A DNA stretch of 14,296 nt from positions 1-14,296 of the forward strand of contig CAKVBV010000064.1 of assembly GCA_934725535.1 (NCBI GenBank). Direction: 5' to 3'. This DNA comes from an uncultured Bacteroidales bacterium. Its GTDB lineage: Bacteria; Bacteroidota; Bacteroidia; Bacteroidales; Paludibacteraceae. The stretch's first letter is position 1; every line of letters begins with the position of its first letter. The position numbers and the translations under genes were made by a program. The notes under the pieces are model-generated. The model worked only from the letters and a program-made list of their open reading frames with translations. It was not told where the DNA came from and searched no databases. Positions 1-6,392 of the stretch are shown here, piece by piece.

Positions 1-90
1 TAAAGATATTTACGATTTTGGTATTTACGATTTACGAATTTATGTACCATTTGCCCTGCGGGCGAATGTACGATTTTCCATTATCAGGGT
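1..90. repeat. AT-rich interspersed repeat with GCCC-TGC-GGGC hairpin, copy 1
   Basis: This stretch consists of TTTACGATTT-type units followed by a short palindrome (GCCC TGC GGGC, about 53-63) and a TACGATTTTC tail. Bases 51-78 are identical to 521-548, where the second copy has inserted inside the left cassette. By analogy with the complete right-hand cassette, a DUF5675 gene would be expected just left of the window, so this repeat lies in the gap between that gene and the holin-like gene. No coding capacity is seen. Confidence 0.7.
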
Positions 91-285
91 GTAATTCTCC
101 ATGCAGCCCATATAAAGGACCATTAAAACCTCCTATCCTCTATCATAGTGGGGAAAAAGTTCTCCGTTAATGACCATTAATTTGTCGTTAATGGCATTAT
201 CGGGCATTTCTCCGTTAATCGCCACTGTTTATACAAACATTAATTACCATATAATTAGCCATTGATTTCAGCCTATCCATTGATT
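91..285. repeat. Spacer with iterated TTAACG/TTAATG motifs, copy A
   Basis: This non-coding spacer lies downstream of the holin-like gene of the left cassette. On the minus strand it carries spaced motifs of the type CATTAACGACAAATTAATGG and TTAACGGAGAA (about 172-205), and again TTAACGGAGAA at 211-221. The same motif block occurs at 12531-12562 in the right cassette and in shorter form at 11577-11600 after the spanin gene. A short element around GCCCATATAAAGGACCATTA (about 107-126) also recurs near 12488. No ORF is convincing here. Confidence 0.55.
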
Positions 286-471
286 TCAGCCTCGATATTT
301 GTAGCGGTAGTCAATGCCGACGATAGAGCCAGAGAAGGTGAGGATTTCGCCGAAGACTACGAGGACAGAGGAATGAATCTCGCCTGCGGGTGGCAGGGCT
401 ATGCCTGCGACCAGCAATGCGCACCCGAAGGTGCACATCGCGGTTGCGAGAATGAGTTGCAGATGCGTCAT
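286..471 (-). CDS. Small two-TM holin-like membrane protein (cassette copy A)
   Basis: A 61-aa protein with two hydrophobic segments (about residues 5-27 and 33-53), a short loop containing PPAGEIHSS and a basic tail ending RYKYRG. Size, two close TM helices and the charged C-terminus fit a small holin-like protein, but no family is recognised. It differs from the right-hand copy (12593-12778) at two residues (VV versus IA in TM2). The start used matches copy B; an extra ATG at 474 was created by the adjacent repeat insertion. In copy B it is followed by DUF5675 and a spanin candidate, which supports a role in membrane permeabilisation or lysis. Holin function is inferred, not shown. Confidence 0.6.
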   Translation of the reverse strand: MTHLQLILATAMCTFGCALLVAGIALPPAGEIHSSVLVVFGEILTFSGSIVGIDYRYKYRG

Positions 472-634
472 CATATTATTTACGATTTTATTATTTACGA
501 TGTACGATTGATGTACTATTTTGCCCTGCGGGCGAATGTACGATTTTCATTATCGGGTATGGCAAGGGAGGCAAATGACCCAATCCATTCCAATAACCAA
601 ATAAATCGTACATCGTAAATTTGCACATCGTACA
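472..634. mobile_element. MITE-like palindromic repeat insertion in cassette A
   Basis: About 160 bp are present here between the holin-like gene and the 111-aa gene but absent from the same point in copy B, where the two genes are 5 bp apart (12779-12783). The insert holds a 16-bp perfect inverted repeat, TTTACGATGTACGATT at 494-509 and its complement at 604-619, plus the 28-bp core (521-548) shared with the left edge of the window. It has no ORF on its minus strand and no transposase, so it resembles a non-autonomous MITE or REP-type element. Its exact ends and any target duplication cannot be fixed by eye. Confidence 0.6.
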
Positions 635-639
635 TTACG

Positions 640-975
640 TTATGCTACTTCCTCTGCGCATTGGTGCCAAACGTACTGACGAAGGGTGCGATACTGCGTC
701 TGTGACTTGAAGGCTGCCATGTCGGCGTTCTTCTTGTTGGGGTCGTTGAGACGGAGATGTGTAGCCGTACAGATAGCACCGAAACGAGTACGGTATGCCA
801 CCTCGGATTGCGAAGGTGTGGACTTGCGCTTGCCCATGATGTGGGTGTAGTTGGGATTAGCCAACATTGCCGCATTGGAGGTCGCCGCCTGACGGCGCAT
901 GAAAGTTACGGTACTTGCCTTTGACAATTTGCCAGAGACGGATTTGACGGGGTCGATATAGATTACTTTTGCCAT
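640..975 (-). CDS. Small basic protein, paralogue of the 102-aa upstream protein (cassette copy A)
   Basis: A 111-aa protein starting MAKVIYIDPVKSVSGKLSK. It is related to the 102-aa product encoded just upstream: both have VKSxSGK near residue 10, an Asn-Pro near residue 40, an xRF motif after a Gln/Ser-rich stretch (residues 54-65) and a C-terminal AAFKSxxxYRTL block. The N-terminal SGK...NP...RF layout recalls Bacteroidota phage-associated DUF6266-type proteins, but only as a weak resemblance. No signal peptide or TM segment is seen. It differs from copy B at four residues (A35V, A67V, T70A, E108D). Position early in the cassette suggests cargo or a structural partner rather than a lysis enzyme; the function is unknown. 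Confidence 0.75.
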   Translation of the reverse strand: MAKVIYIDPVKSVSGKLSKASTVTFMRRQAATSNAAMLANPNYTHIMGKRKSTPSQSEVAYRTRFGAICTATHLRLNDPNKKNADMAAFKSQTQYRTLRQYVWHQCAEEVA

Positions 976-1034
976 TGTTGTTGATGAGTTTATTGGTTTA
1001 TAAGTTGATACGTGGTTGAATTAGTTTAATTTAA

Positions 1035-1343
1035 TTATGCTGACAACTTAGCCATTTCTTTGGCGAAGATATAGCCGTTGAGGGTGCGGTACTTGCCTGG
1101 GTTGGACTTGAAGGCGGCAGCATAGGCGGCAATGTCTTGCGCTGAAAGAGCCTTGATAGCGGCGCGGGTTTGTGCAAAGCGGTTACGTTGTGCGACTTGC
1201 TGTGCTGTCGGGTCGGCGGTACTCGGGTTGCAGATTTTGCCTGTGTAGCGGGTGCCGTTACGCATTGCGAAATAGGTGTCGGAATGTTGGCATACTTTGC
1301 CGGAAAGGGACTTTACCAAGTCCATAGGAATGTACTTAGACAT
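1035..1343 (-). CDS. First gene of the cassette operon, 102-aa basic protein (copy A)
   Basis: A 102-aa protein starting MSKYIPMDLVKSLSGKVCQH, with the pattern SGK, an aromatic and basic stretch (YFAMRNGTRYTGK), NPST, a Gln-rich PTAQQVAQRNRF and the C-terminal AAFKSxxGKYRTLxGYIFAKE. It is the first gene after the operator-controlled promoter and structured leader. It is identical to copy B except I5V, which indicates recent duplication or gene conversion. It is homologous to the 111-aa protein 59 bp downstream. Cys18 and Cys38 are visible, but no metal site is clear. The weak DUF6266-like N-terminal layout is the only family hint. Confidence 0.78.
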   Translation of the reverse strand: MSKYIPMDLVKSLSGKVCQHSDTYFAMRNGTRYTGKICNPSTADPTAQQVAQRNRFAQTRAAIKALSAQDIAAYAAAFKSNPGKYRTLNGYIFAKEMAKLSA

Positions 1344-1400
1344 AAAATGATTTACGATTTATCAATGTACGAGGTACGATTTATTTGGTGATTTGGATAA
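1344..1400. repeat. TACGATTTA/TACGATGTAC repeat fragment in leader, copy A
   Basis: Units such as ATTTACGATTTATC and AATGTACGAGGTACGATTTA lie between the leader block and the start codon at 1343. Copy B is about 35 bp shorter here: its single ATGTACGATGTAC equals the two flanking copies in A (about 1365-1377 and 1401-1413) collapsed into one, as expected if a short repeat was gained or lost by slippage or recombination. Confidence 0.5.
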
Positions 1401-1579
1401 ATGTACGATGTACACTGACGCCCTAAATGGGCTGATTAAACAATAAAGAATTTGTAAGTTTGAAAATGAACGCCTTGTGGGCGAGCATTAGATGTCACCT
1501 TTCTGAGGCGGTGGCTTGACCTGTGAGACATCCCACTGCATTATGCTTGCGGGAGCCCTGTGACTTTCGAAAGACGGTG
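1401..1579 (-). ncRNA. Conserved structured 5' leader of the cassette operon, copy A
   Basis: This untranslated leader lies between promoter and first gene. The block 1401-1610 (leader plus promoter) matches 13503-13711 with about eight substitutions and one 1-nt indel. In transcript order it can form a stem around UCCC/GGGA, a GAUGUC/GACAUC stem (1491-1496 with 1527-1532) enclosing CACC/GGUG (1496-1499 with 1510-1513), a CGCC-loop-GGCG hairpin (1471-1483) and a GCCC-AUUUA-GGGC hairpin (1420-1432). The last keeps its stem in copy B while its loop changes length. No known riboswitch or leader is recognised. A cis-acting regulator or a processed small RNA are both possible. Confidence 0.5.
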
Positions 1580-1610
1580 CAAAGATAATACGGGAATGGG
1601 CGTTTTGCAA
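1580..1610 (-). promoter_or_regulatory. Bacteroidota-type promoter of cassette A
   Basis: Read on the minus strand: a -33 TTG (complement of 1608-1610), 20 bp, then a -7 box TATCTTTG (complement of 1580-1587), which fits TAnnTTTG. The right-hand cassette has the same boxes and spacing at 13681-13711. Transcription would start near 1573, giving a leader of about 230 nt. Confidence 0.75.
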
Positions 1611-1656
1611 CGACAATTGTCAATGAAATTTTCAGAAAGTCATTGACAACTGTCAA
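1610..1656. promoter_or_regulatory. Two operator-like palindromes upstream of promoter A
   Basis: Site 1 is ACGACAATTGTCAA (1610-1623; GACAATTGTC is a perfect palindrome) and touches the -33 element. Site 2 is TTGACAACTGTCAA (1643-1656) with perfect 6-bp half sites. Centres are 33 bp apart. The two sites also pair as a larger inverted repeat (GACAATTGTCAATGA with its near complement). Copy B has two palindromes in the same positions but with different outer bases. Confidence 0.65.
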
Positions 1657-1745
1657 AATATAGCACCTAATACATTGGTAATAAGCAGAGTGTATTCTTT
1701 ATGTAAAGTGTGAGAAAATGCGCTGTTTTTTAGCGTTTTTATGTG

Positions 1746-2120
1746 CTATTTACTCAAACTTCGTGCTCGGCGGCGGATTTCTTCTTTGTATCTTGTCGTT
1801 TTTTGGAGTGCATACCACAAACTATTGGGTGAGACAAGCCAGCCTACAATCGGTGTGAGTGCATCGGCAAGCATTGCCATGCTGCTCCATTTGCATGACC
1901 ATGTTTGTCCGATATGTTTATGGGCTTCGATTTCAATGACGATGCGTGGATAGTCGTCTTTGACAAAGAAAGCATTGCCCGTTTGAATAGAAGCCTGTAA
2001 GGCGTTGTGTTTGCTGATTAGATTGGTGATGATACGCTCTTGTTGCTCCAAGAGGTTGCGCATTTGGGCTGTGTTGTCCTGCCATTGCAGCAAGATGGAA
2101 TGGGTAGTTTGATTTTTCAT
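1746..2120 (-). CDS. Coiled-coil putative regulator of cassette A
   Basis: A 124-aa protein starting MKNQTTHSILLQWQDN. The N-terminal third is helical and Gln/Leu-rich (NLLEQQERIITNL) and likely a coiled coil. The middle has KDDY and a CKW motif, and the most conserved part is MLADALT...VGWLVSPNSL (about residues 83-102) followed by a basic tail. It is about 58% identical by hand alignment to the protein at 13825-14208, which sits in the same place upstream of the other cassette. Start 2120 is chosen over an in-frame ATG at 2183, which lies within the -7 box and would make the leader hairpin coding. Location next to paired operators suggests a transcription factor; no standard HTH is obvious, so this is a hypothesis. 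Confidence 0.72.
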   Translation of the reverse strand: MKNQTTHSILLQWQDNTAQMRNLLEQQERIITNLISKHNALQASIQTGNAFFVKDDYPRIVIEIEAHKHIGQTWSCKWSSMAMLADALTPIVGWLVSPNSLWYALQKTTRYKEEIRRRARSLSK

Positions 2121-2154
2121 GATAGAGGAAATTAAACGATGAATAATAAAAGTA

Positions 2155-2190
2155 CCGCGACCTTCCAAATAAAGTCGCGGCACAAAGGTA
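2155..2190 (-). promoter_or_regulatory. -7 box and leader hairpin of regulator A
   Basis: On the minus strand, TACCTTTG (complement of 2183-2190) fits the TAnnTTTG -7 consensus; no clear -33 TTG lies at the right distance. Just downstream the transcript contains CCGCGAC, a 12-nt loop, and GTCGCGG (2155-2161 with 2174-2180), a perfect 7-bp hairpin 35 nt before the start codon. It could protect the 5' end or control translation. Confidence 0.5.
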
Positions 2191-2266
2191 GTAAGAAAAA
2201 ACAGCTATCCGTTGTCCTTAGCAGACAAAATATCGTGTGATACGTACTGTATTGCAGAAGAATACA

Positions 2267-3811
2267 CTATTGTTCCCACCACGAGACAATATCACGGAGA
2301 TATACGGGGTGCATCAGATAAGTGGTATCAGCAACAATAGCACTATCGGGTATCTCGCACAGCGGGACAATATCCTGTGTTGCATGGCGGTACTGCGTAG
2401 TATCTATAAAGACAAAACGACATCCATAGGCACCCGAAGCACGTTCCCGAAATCCGCAATCTGCATCCCACACCTCAACGAAAGTGCTGTCATCTATCCT
2501 TGCCGTATAGAGTTCGTTGCCGCAAGACCCTTCAATGATTCGTATGCCATCTATTGCGACTGATGTATCTGATAACGAGTGTCCACGAGGAATACAACGA
2601 ATAATGTACCCCTTATCCGAATACGGGGTGGTGTCTATCAAGGTATCTCTCCCTATATGTATGAGGAAAGAAGAATCTTGTGCCAAGTAGCATAATACAG
2701 GCACAAAACTACTTGTAGCACCAAGGATATGCCGTTCTTCCTCTGCCAGTCGTTCCCAAAGTGCATCCTTACGACGGTTAGGATATGCAATAGAGGTGAT
2801 ACGCCAATTTCCGGCACCATCTCCATCACCCCATACCAAACCGTTGTCTATCATATACCCACGCCACCCCATTTGTTCCCACTCTTCGGGAATGGCGTGC
2901 GCCATACGGATGCGGCAATCCTCACCGATGATATAGTCGTATTGACACATGAACTCCCGCTCATTCCGAATATGCCGAATCGGGTATGGACGGTAGAACG
3001 GATAATAGATGTATTGTGCCACTTTGTTTTTGTCCTGTCTTGCGATAGCAGTCATCATATCAGAAATGGCATAAGGGACATCACTATCCAGCCACACATC
3101 AAACGGTTCTTCTGGAATGCTGTCATTCATCCGTGTCCACGCGGGGCGATAACCATAGTGAAGCACCATACCAAAATTTGTCAGTCCGCAGGACATCATA
3201 CGTGGTAAGCCTATTCCCTTATGTTCCAACAGGGTCAAAATATTATCCTGTTCTGCAGGCGTGTAAAAATCTTCAAAATCCAGTAACCGCCCTGTTCGTA
3301 AGTCAAAATTCAAATATGAATCCGTGTAAGGTCCCGTAAATGCACAACAGCGATAACGAGCAGTATAAATGCTGTCTTGGTTATACACAGTCACCACATA
3401 ACTCTGCCGATACATCTTCTTCATGTTCCACAATTCCTCGAAGTTCCAGTACAACAAAGGGCGCGAGGGCGATTCCCAAACGGATATAGCATCTTTGGCT
3501 TTCCACATATCTCCCGTGTACATATCTCCAAAGACAATACTATCCAATGTCTTCTGAATGGCGCATAAAACAGCACTATCCGCGCAGACTATGGGATATT
3601 CAATATAACCAAAATCCCATATAGGACAATAATCCGTATCCACTCCATTGACTATTGTGTCAAAATGCTGTCTGTCAATAACGTACTGCTTGAACTTATC
3701 AATACGCTTTGCTCCAGTGGTACATTGTTCCTCATTCGTGGTTGTTGGATTGTGGCATGACACGCAACATACAGCGAACATAAGGACAATGAAGATAGAA
3801 CGGATAGTCAT
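2267..3811 (-). CDS. DUF3298-like outer-membrane lipoprotein
   Basis: A 514-aa protein with a lipoprotein signal peptide (MTIRSIFIVLMFAVCCVSC, lipidated Cys19). Residues about 60-235 follow the DUF4163/DUF3298 (RsiV-like) layout: an EYP segment, a helix of the type SAVLCAIQKTLDSIV, a strand-rich stretch with YVVTVYNQDSIYTARYRC, then YLNFDLRTGRLLDFEDFY and a later TNFGMVLHYGY. The C-terminal half (about 270-514) is Tyr- and Trp-rich and not recognised. DUF3298 proteins are extracytoplasmic and include wall-binding anti-sigma RsiV. It is the last gene of an envelope run with a membrane protein (33 bp upstream) and a PBP-like lipoprotein. The biochemical role is not known. Confidence 0.75.
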   Translation of the reverse strand: MTIRSIFIVLMFAVCCVSCHNPTTTNEEQCTTGAKRIDKFKQYVIDRQHFDTIVNGVDTDYCPIWDFGYIEYPIVCADSAVLCAIQKTLDSIVFGDMYTGDMWKAKDAISVWESPSRPLLYWNFEELWNMKKMYRQSYVVTVYNQDSIYTARYRCCAFTGPYTDSYLNFDLRTGRLLDFEDFYTPAEQDNILTLLEHKGIGLPRMMSCGLTNFGMVLHYGYRPAWTRMNDSIPEEPFDVWLDSDVPYAISDMMTAIARQDKNKVAQYIYYPFYRPYPIRHIRNEREFMCQYDYIIGEDCRIRMAHAIPEEWEQMGWRGYMIDNGLVWGDGDGAGNWRITSIAYPNRRKDALWERLAEEERHILGATSSFVPVLCYLAQDSSFLIHIGRDTLIDTTPYSDKGYIIRCIPRGHSLSDTSVAIDGIRIIEGSCGNELYTARIDDSTFVEVWDADCGFRERASGAYGCRFVFIDTTQYRHATQDIVPLCEIPDSAIVADTTYLMHPVYLRDIVSWWEQ

Positions 3812-3844
3812 GTATTACGAATTGTATGGAGCATGTCCGACTTT

Positions 3845-4549
3845 TTATGATTTGCGTTGTATTCCATGGATACTGAACGGCTGCAAAAATACGAGCAAGA
3901 AGAACACAAGGGGAATGCAGCACATCAGCCAATTGCATATCCAATCGGCATTGTAATGCACCTCGCGGAATACGGGAACACTCACCAATCTGTGGCATTG
4001 GATGGCTCGCCACGCATACCACATAGCGACCACCGTCTGCTTCGCCACCACCAGCAATGTCAGCACCACGGTTGCCCAACAAATGCCTTTCTTCCAACGT
4101 GGAAGTCTCGGGCGTAAGGCTGTATGGATACGGGCATAGAGATACCACAACACGGCACTGCATACCGTCTGAAATAGCAGGAACAGCCATGGGGTAGTAC
4201 AGACGATACGCCGCCCTTGATAGAAGGCAAACGATTGACGGCACAAGACATAGACACCGAAGGCTATAGCAAATACAAGCAGTGCATATCGAACCCCTTT
4301 GCCCAATGTCGGGAAATGTTCTCCGTCACGTATAATACCCAAAGCCAGTACTGCCCACGACACCATCAGCACGCAGGAGAAGAATGTATGCCACACATCG
4401 CAGCACCACGGATGTTCCGCATAGTTGAACCACACAGCATTGCTCCCGAACAACATTCGGCATATCGGCACAAAGAACGTGTAAACGGTAGTCCCGATAG
4501 CGGCAATCAAGGTCGCCCGCTTGAGCGTGAATTTGGATTTGGTCTCCAT
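3845..4549 (-). CDS. Polytopic inner-membrane protein of unknown function
   Basis: A 234-aa protein with about six hydrophobic segments (roughly residues 10-32, 50-72, 83-104, 118-140, 152-175 and 203-226), rich in Trp, Cys and Phe, with short basic loops (RPRLPRWKKG). Start METKSKFTLKR at 4549 is preferred because it gives a normal basic N-terminus; an upstream in-frame ATG at 4618 would add 23 unlikely residues and nearly touch the upstream stop codon. No family is recognised. It lies between two lipoprotein genes on the same strand and is probably cotranscribed with them. Confidence 0.7.
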   Translation of the reverse strand: METKSKFTLKRATLIAAIGTTVYTFFVPICRMLFGSNAVWFNYAEHPWCCDVWHTFFSCVLMVSWAVLALGIIRDGEHFPTLGKGVRYALLVFAIAFGVYVLCRQSFAFYQGRRIVCTTPWLFLLFQTVCSAVLWYLYARIHTALRPRLPRWKKGICWATVVLTLLVVAKQTVVAMWYAWRAIQCHRLVSVPVFREVHYNADWICNWLMCCIPLVFFLLVFLQPFSIHGIQRKS

Positions 4550-4623
4550 AATAGTTTGCTTTTTAGTTTCTCCACGAATTACCATTAAAACACCATTAAA
4601 ACGCTGATTCACACCCAATTCTC

Positions 4624-5631
4624 CTATTCAGCAGGCGCCAATATCCTTTCCGCGATACGGCGGACGGGAATGCCGCAATCGGCACCTGCTTCGTAAAAGC
4701 CGTAATTCTTGGGATTGCAGAGAATGACCAAACACGTGTACTGCGGATTGTCTTCGGGAAAATACCCCACAAAAGACAACCGATGATGGAACCTGTCATA
4801 CTGCCCATTGATACAGATTTGCGCCGCACCCGTCTTGCCTGCAATCCGCACCTTGTCGCTTTGTGCCTTGCGCATTTCCCTCGGATTGATGCTCGCTGTA
4901 CCAAGATGGTTATCCCATACCGCTCGGTGCAGCCCCAATCGGATAGAGTCCAATCCGTTGACAGGAACGCGCAAGTGCTGCCCCGTAGCCACGCACGAAT
5001 ACAAGTAGGCGAGTTGCACGGGGGTGATGGTGCAATGATACCCAATGGCATATTCCAATGTCTCGGTCATAGCATCGCACGCACTATCCTGCGCTGCACA
5101 TTCAAAGCCCCACCTGTTGAGTATCTCGGGCAGTAATGCCGGTTGCTTCTCAAACACGCGAAGCACATACTGCACAAAAGCGGCATTGCTGCTTGTAGCA
5201 ATCGCATCGGACAGCGAATAGACTGCATCACTCGCATGTCCGTCCCGAAACACACGTCCTGCATATTCAAAACCGCTGCGGCACACCCCGACAGCACTAT
5301 CCCACCCATGTGGCTCTACGGAATATGCCGCCAGCAGAGCCAATGGCGAGACGATACTCCCCAACTCCCATGCCGACCGTGTATGAATGAGTGTAGAATC
5401 GGTATCGTACATCGCCACCACCGTTCCGCTCTGTGCGTCCATCAGTATGCCGACACCCCACTCGGATTCGGTGCGATTGATACGTGCCTGCACCTCCTCC
5501 GCCACTATCTGCAGCAGCGAATCCACAATGGCAACAGGGTGCTCCGTGGCAACACGCTCCCGCTCCGTGCAGGCACTCATGCCAGCCAAAATGATTGCCC
5601 CAAGGGCAATGTGAATGATTGAAAGTTTCAT
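4624..5631 (-). CDS. Penicillin-binding-protein transpeptidase-like lipoprotein lacking SxxK Lys
   Basis: A 335-aa protein with a lipoprotein signal (lipobox ending MSAC, Cys21), then a compact class-B PBP transpeptidase fold: GILMDAQSGTVVAM (61-74), ELGSIVSPL (89-97), SSN (147-149, the SxN motif), AIGYHCTITPVQLAYLY (195-211) and AGKTGAAQ (264-271). The nucleophile position has S92-I-V-S95, so the Lys of SxxK is replaced by Ser (codon TCG). SxN and KTG remain. It lacks the N-terminal dimerisation domain and cytoplasmic/TM anchor of FtsI/MrdA-type proteins. Known chemistry of the family needs that Lys for acylation, so this is probably a pseudo-transpeptidase that binds peptidoglycan or a partner. 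A divergent active enzyme cannot be excluded. Confidence 0.8.
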   Translation of the reverse strand: MKLSIIHIALGAIILAGMSACTERERVATEHPVAIVDSLLQIVAEEVQARINRTESEWGVGILMDAQSGTVVAMYDTDSTLIHTRSAWELGSIVSPLALLAAYSVEPHGWDSAVGVCRSGFEYAGRVFRDGHASDAVYSLSDAIATSSNAAFVQYVLRVFEKQPALLPEILNRWGFECAAQDSACDAMTETLEYAIGYHCTITPVQLAYLYSCVATGQHLRVPVNGLDSIRLGLHRAVWDNHLGTASINPREMRKAQSDKVRIAGKTGAAQICINGQYDRFHHRLSFVGYFPEDNPQYTCLVILCNPKNYGFYEAGADCGIPVRRIAERILAPAE

Positions 5632-5699
5632 ACAGTCGAATACGATGTGCTGAATTACTCGAATTCACTATATCTTCCCAAGTTAGATTTTTTTATACT

Positions 5700-6392
5700 T
5701 TAGAACATAACCCCGCAGTGATACGGATACAGTACTTCTTTTTTGCTATCTACGTCTTCTATCAAACGACCCATCATGGTGTAGGTTGTGGTTTCGCGGA
5801 CAAGCCCCTCCCAATCGTTCCAGTAACAGCAAACCACTTGGTAGGTATGGTCATCCATGGCGGTTACCTTGGGTTGCAATTCTTCTATGGGAGCGATAAC
5901 ACTCCAGTCCCGATTTGCAAACACCTCTATGGGCATTTCTGAATGGTGAACGTTATGGTCAATGACCTTGTCCATAGGTTGTATAGACTCCATATCGCTT
6001 GATTCAAAAATGAGCGTGGCTTTATTGTATGCTCCATGCCAATTTGCCGGTAGTTGTGTCTTTGCCTTGCCTAATAGATAGGTGCGCCATATCGTTTGCA
6101 ACGGGTTGGTTTTCGGAACAATGACACATTGCCATATATCCCGTATATGCTCAAGACGTTCTTCCGAAGGTTTTTCTCCTCGCTCGCAGAAATGAAAATA
6201 CGATATGTCGTTCATCTCTGTAGCGCGATATAGCCACAGAGTCACTTCGGGTGCGATTGTGACACCCAATGACTGTTCATCAATAATAGTGGACGGAGCA
6301 CCACCTTCAGACTGTGCATCGTATAGCGTGTGCATAGTTTGCAATAATTGTTTGCCATCAGCAATAATGACATCAGAAAGGTAGGTCTGCAT
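5700..6392 (-). CDS. Hypothetical protein, overlaps upstream NTF2-like gene
   Basis: A 230-aa, probably cytoplasmic, acidic protein (no signal peptide or TM segment) starting MQTYLSDVIIADGK. It has Trp-rich blocks (IRDIWQCVIV around 84-93, YWNDWEGLVRETTTYTMMGR near 190-209) and ends YPYHCGVMF. No family is recognised. Its first 20 bp overlap the end of the upstream gene, so the two are translationally coupled and likely act together. The start at 6392 is supported by this overlap. The next gene downstream (PBP-like) begins 68 bp later. Confidence 0.65.
   Translation of the reverse strand: MQTYLSDVIIADGKQLLQTMHTLYDAQSEGGAPSTIIDEQSLGVTIAPEVTLWLYRATEMNDISYFHFCERGEKPSEERLEHIRDIWQCVIVPKTNPLQTIWRTYLLGKAKTQLPANWHGAYNKATLIFESSDMESIQPMDKVIDHNVHHSEMPIEVFANRDWSVIAPIEELQPKVTAMDDHTYQVVCCYWNDWEGLVRETTTYTMMGRLIEDVDSKKEVLYPYHCGVMF

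Noticed and set aside
262..618. 118-aa ORF on the plus strand
   Set aside because: It lies antisense to the holin-like gene and runs through the repeat insertion; the corresponding frame is not kept in copy B.
1..640. Possible CRISPR array from repeated TTTACGATTT units
   Set aside because: Units vary in length and spacing, there are no uniform spacers and no cas genes; it behaves as an interspersed repeat.
1489..1544. Small ORF in the leader of copy A (17 codons starting MQWDVSQVKPPP)
   Set aside because: Copy B has GTG in place of the ATG and a TAG in frame after six codons, while the RNA hairpins are kept, so coding is not conserved.
1710..1740. Rho-independent-like terminator CGCT-loop-AGCG-TTTTT on the plus strand
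   Set aside because: The stem is only 4 bp and no plus-strand gene ends here; on the minus strand the U-tract would be on the wrong side.
2121..2183. Upstream start extending the regulator to 145 aa
   Set aside because: The extension would begin within the -7 box and turn the leader hairpin into coding sequence; the paralogue at 14208 starts at the position equivalent to 2120.
2205..2216. AGGACA half site upstream of regulator A resembling the cassette B operator
   Set aside because: Only one half matches and there is no dyad partner at the right spacing, so chance is likely.
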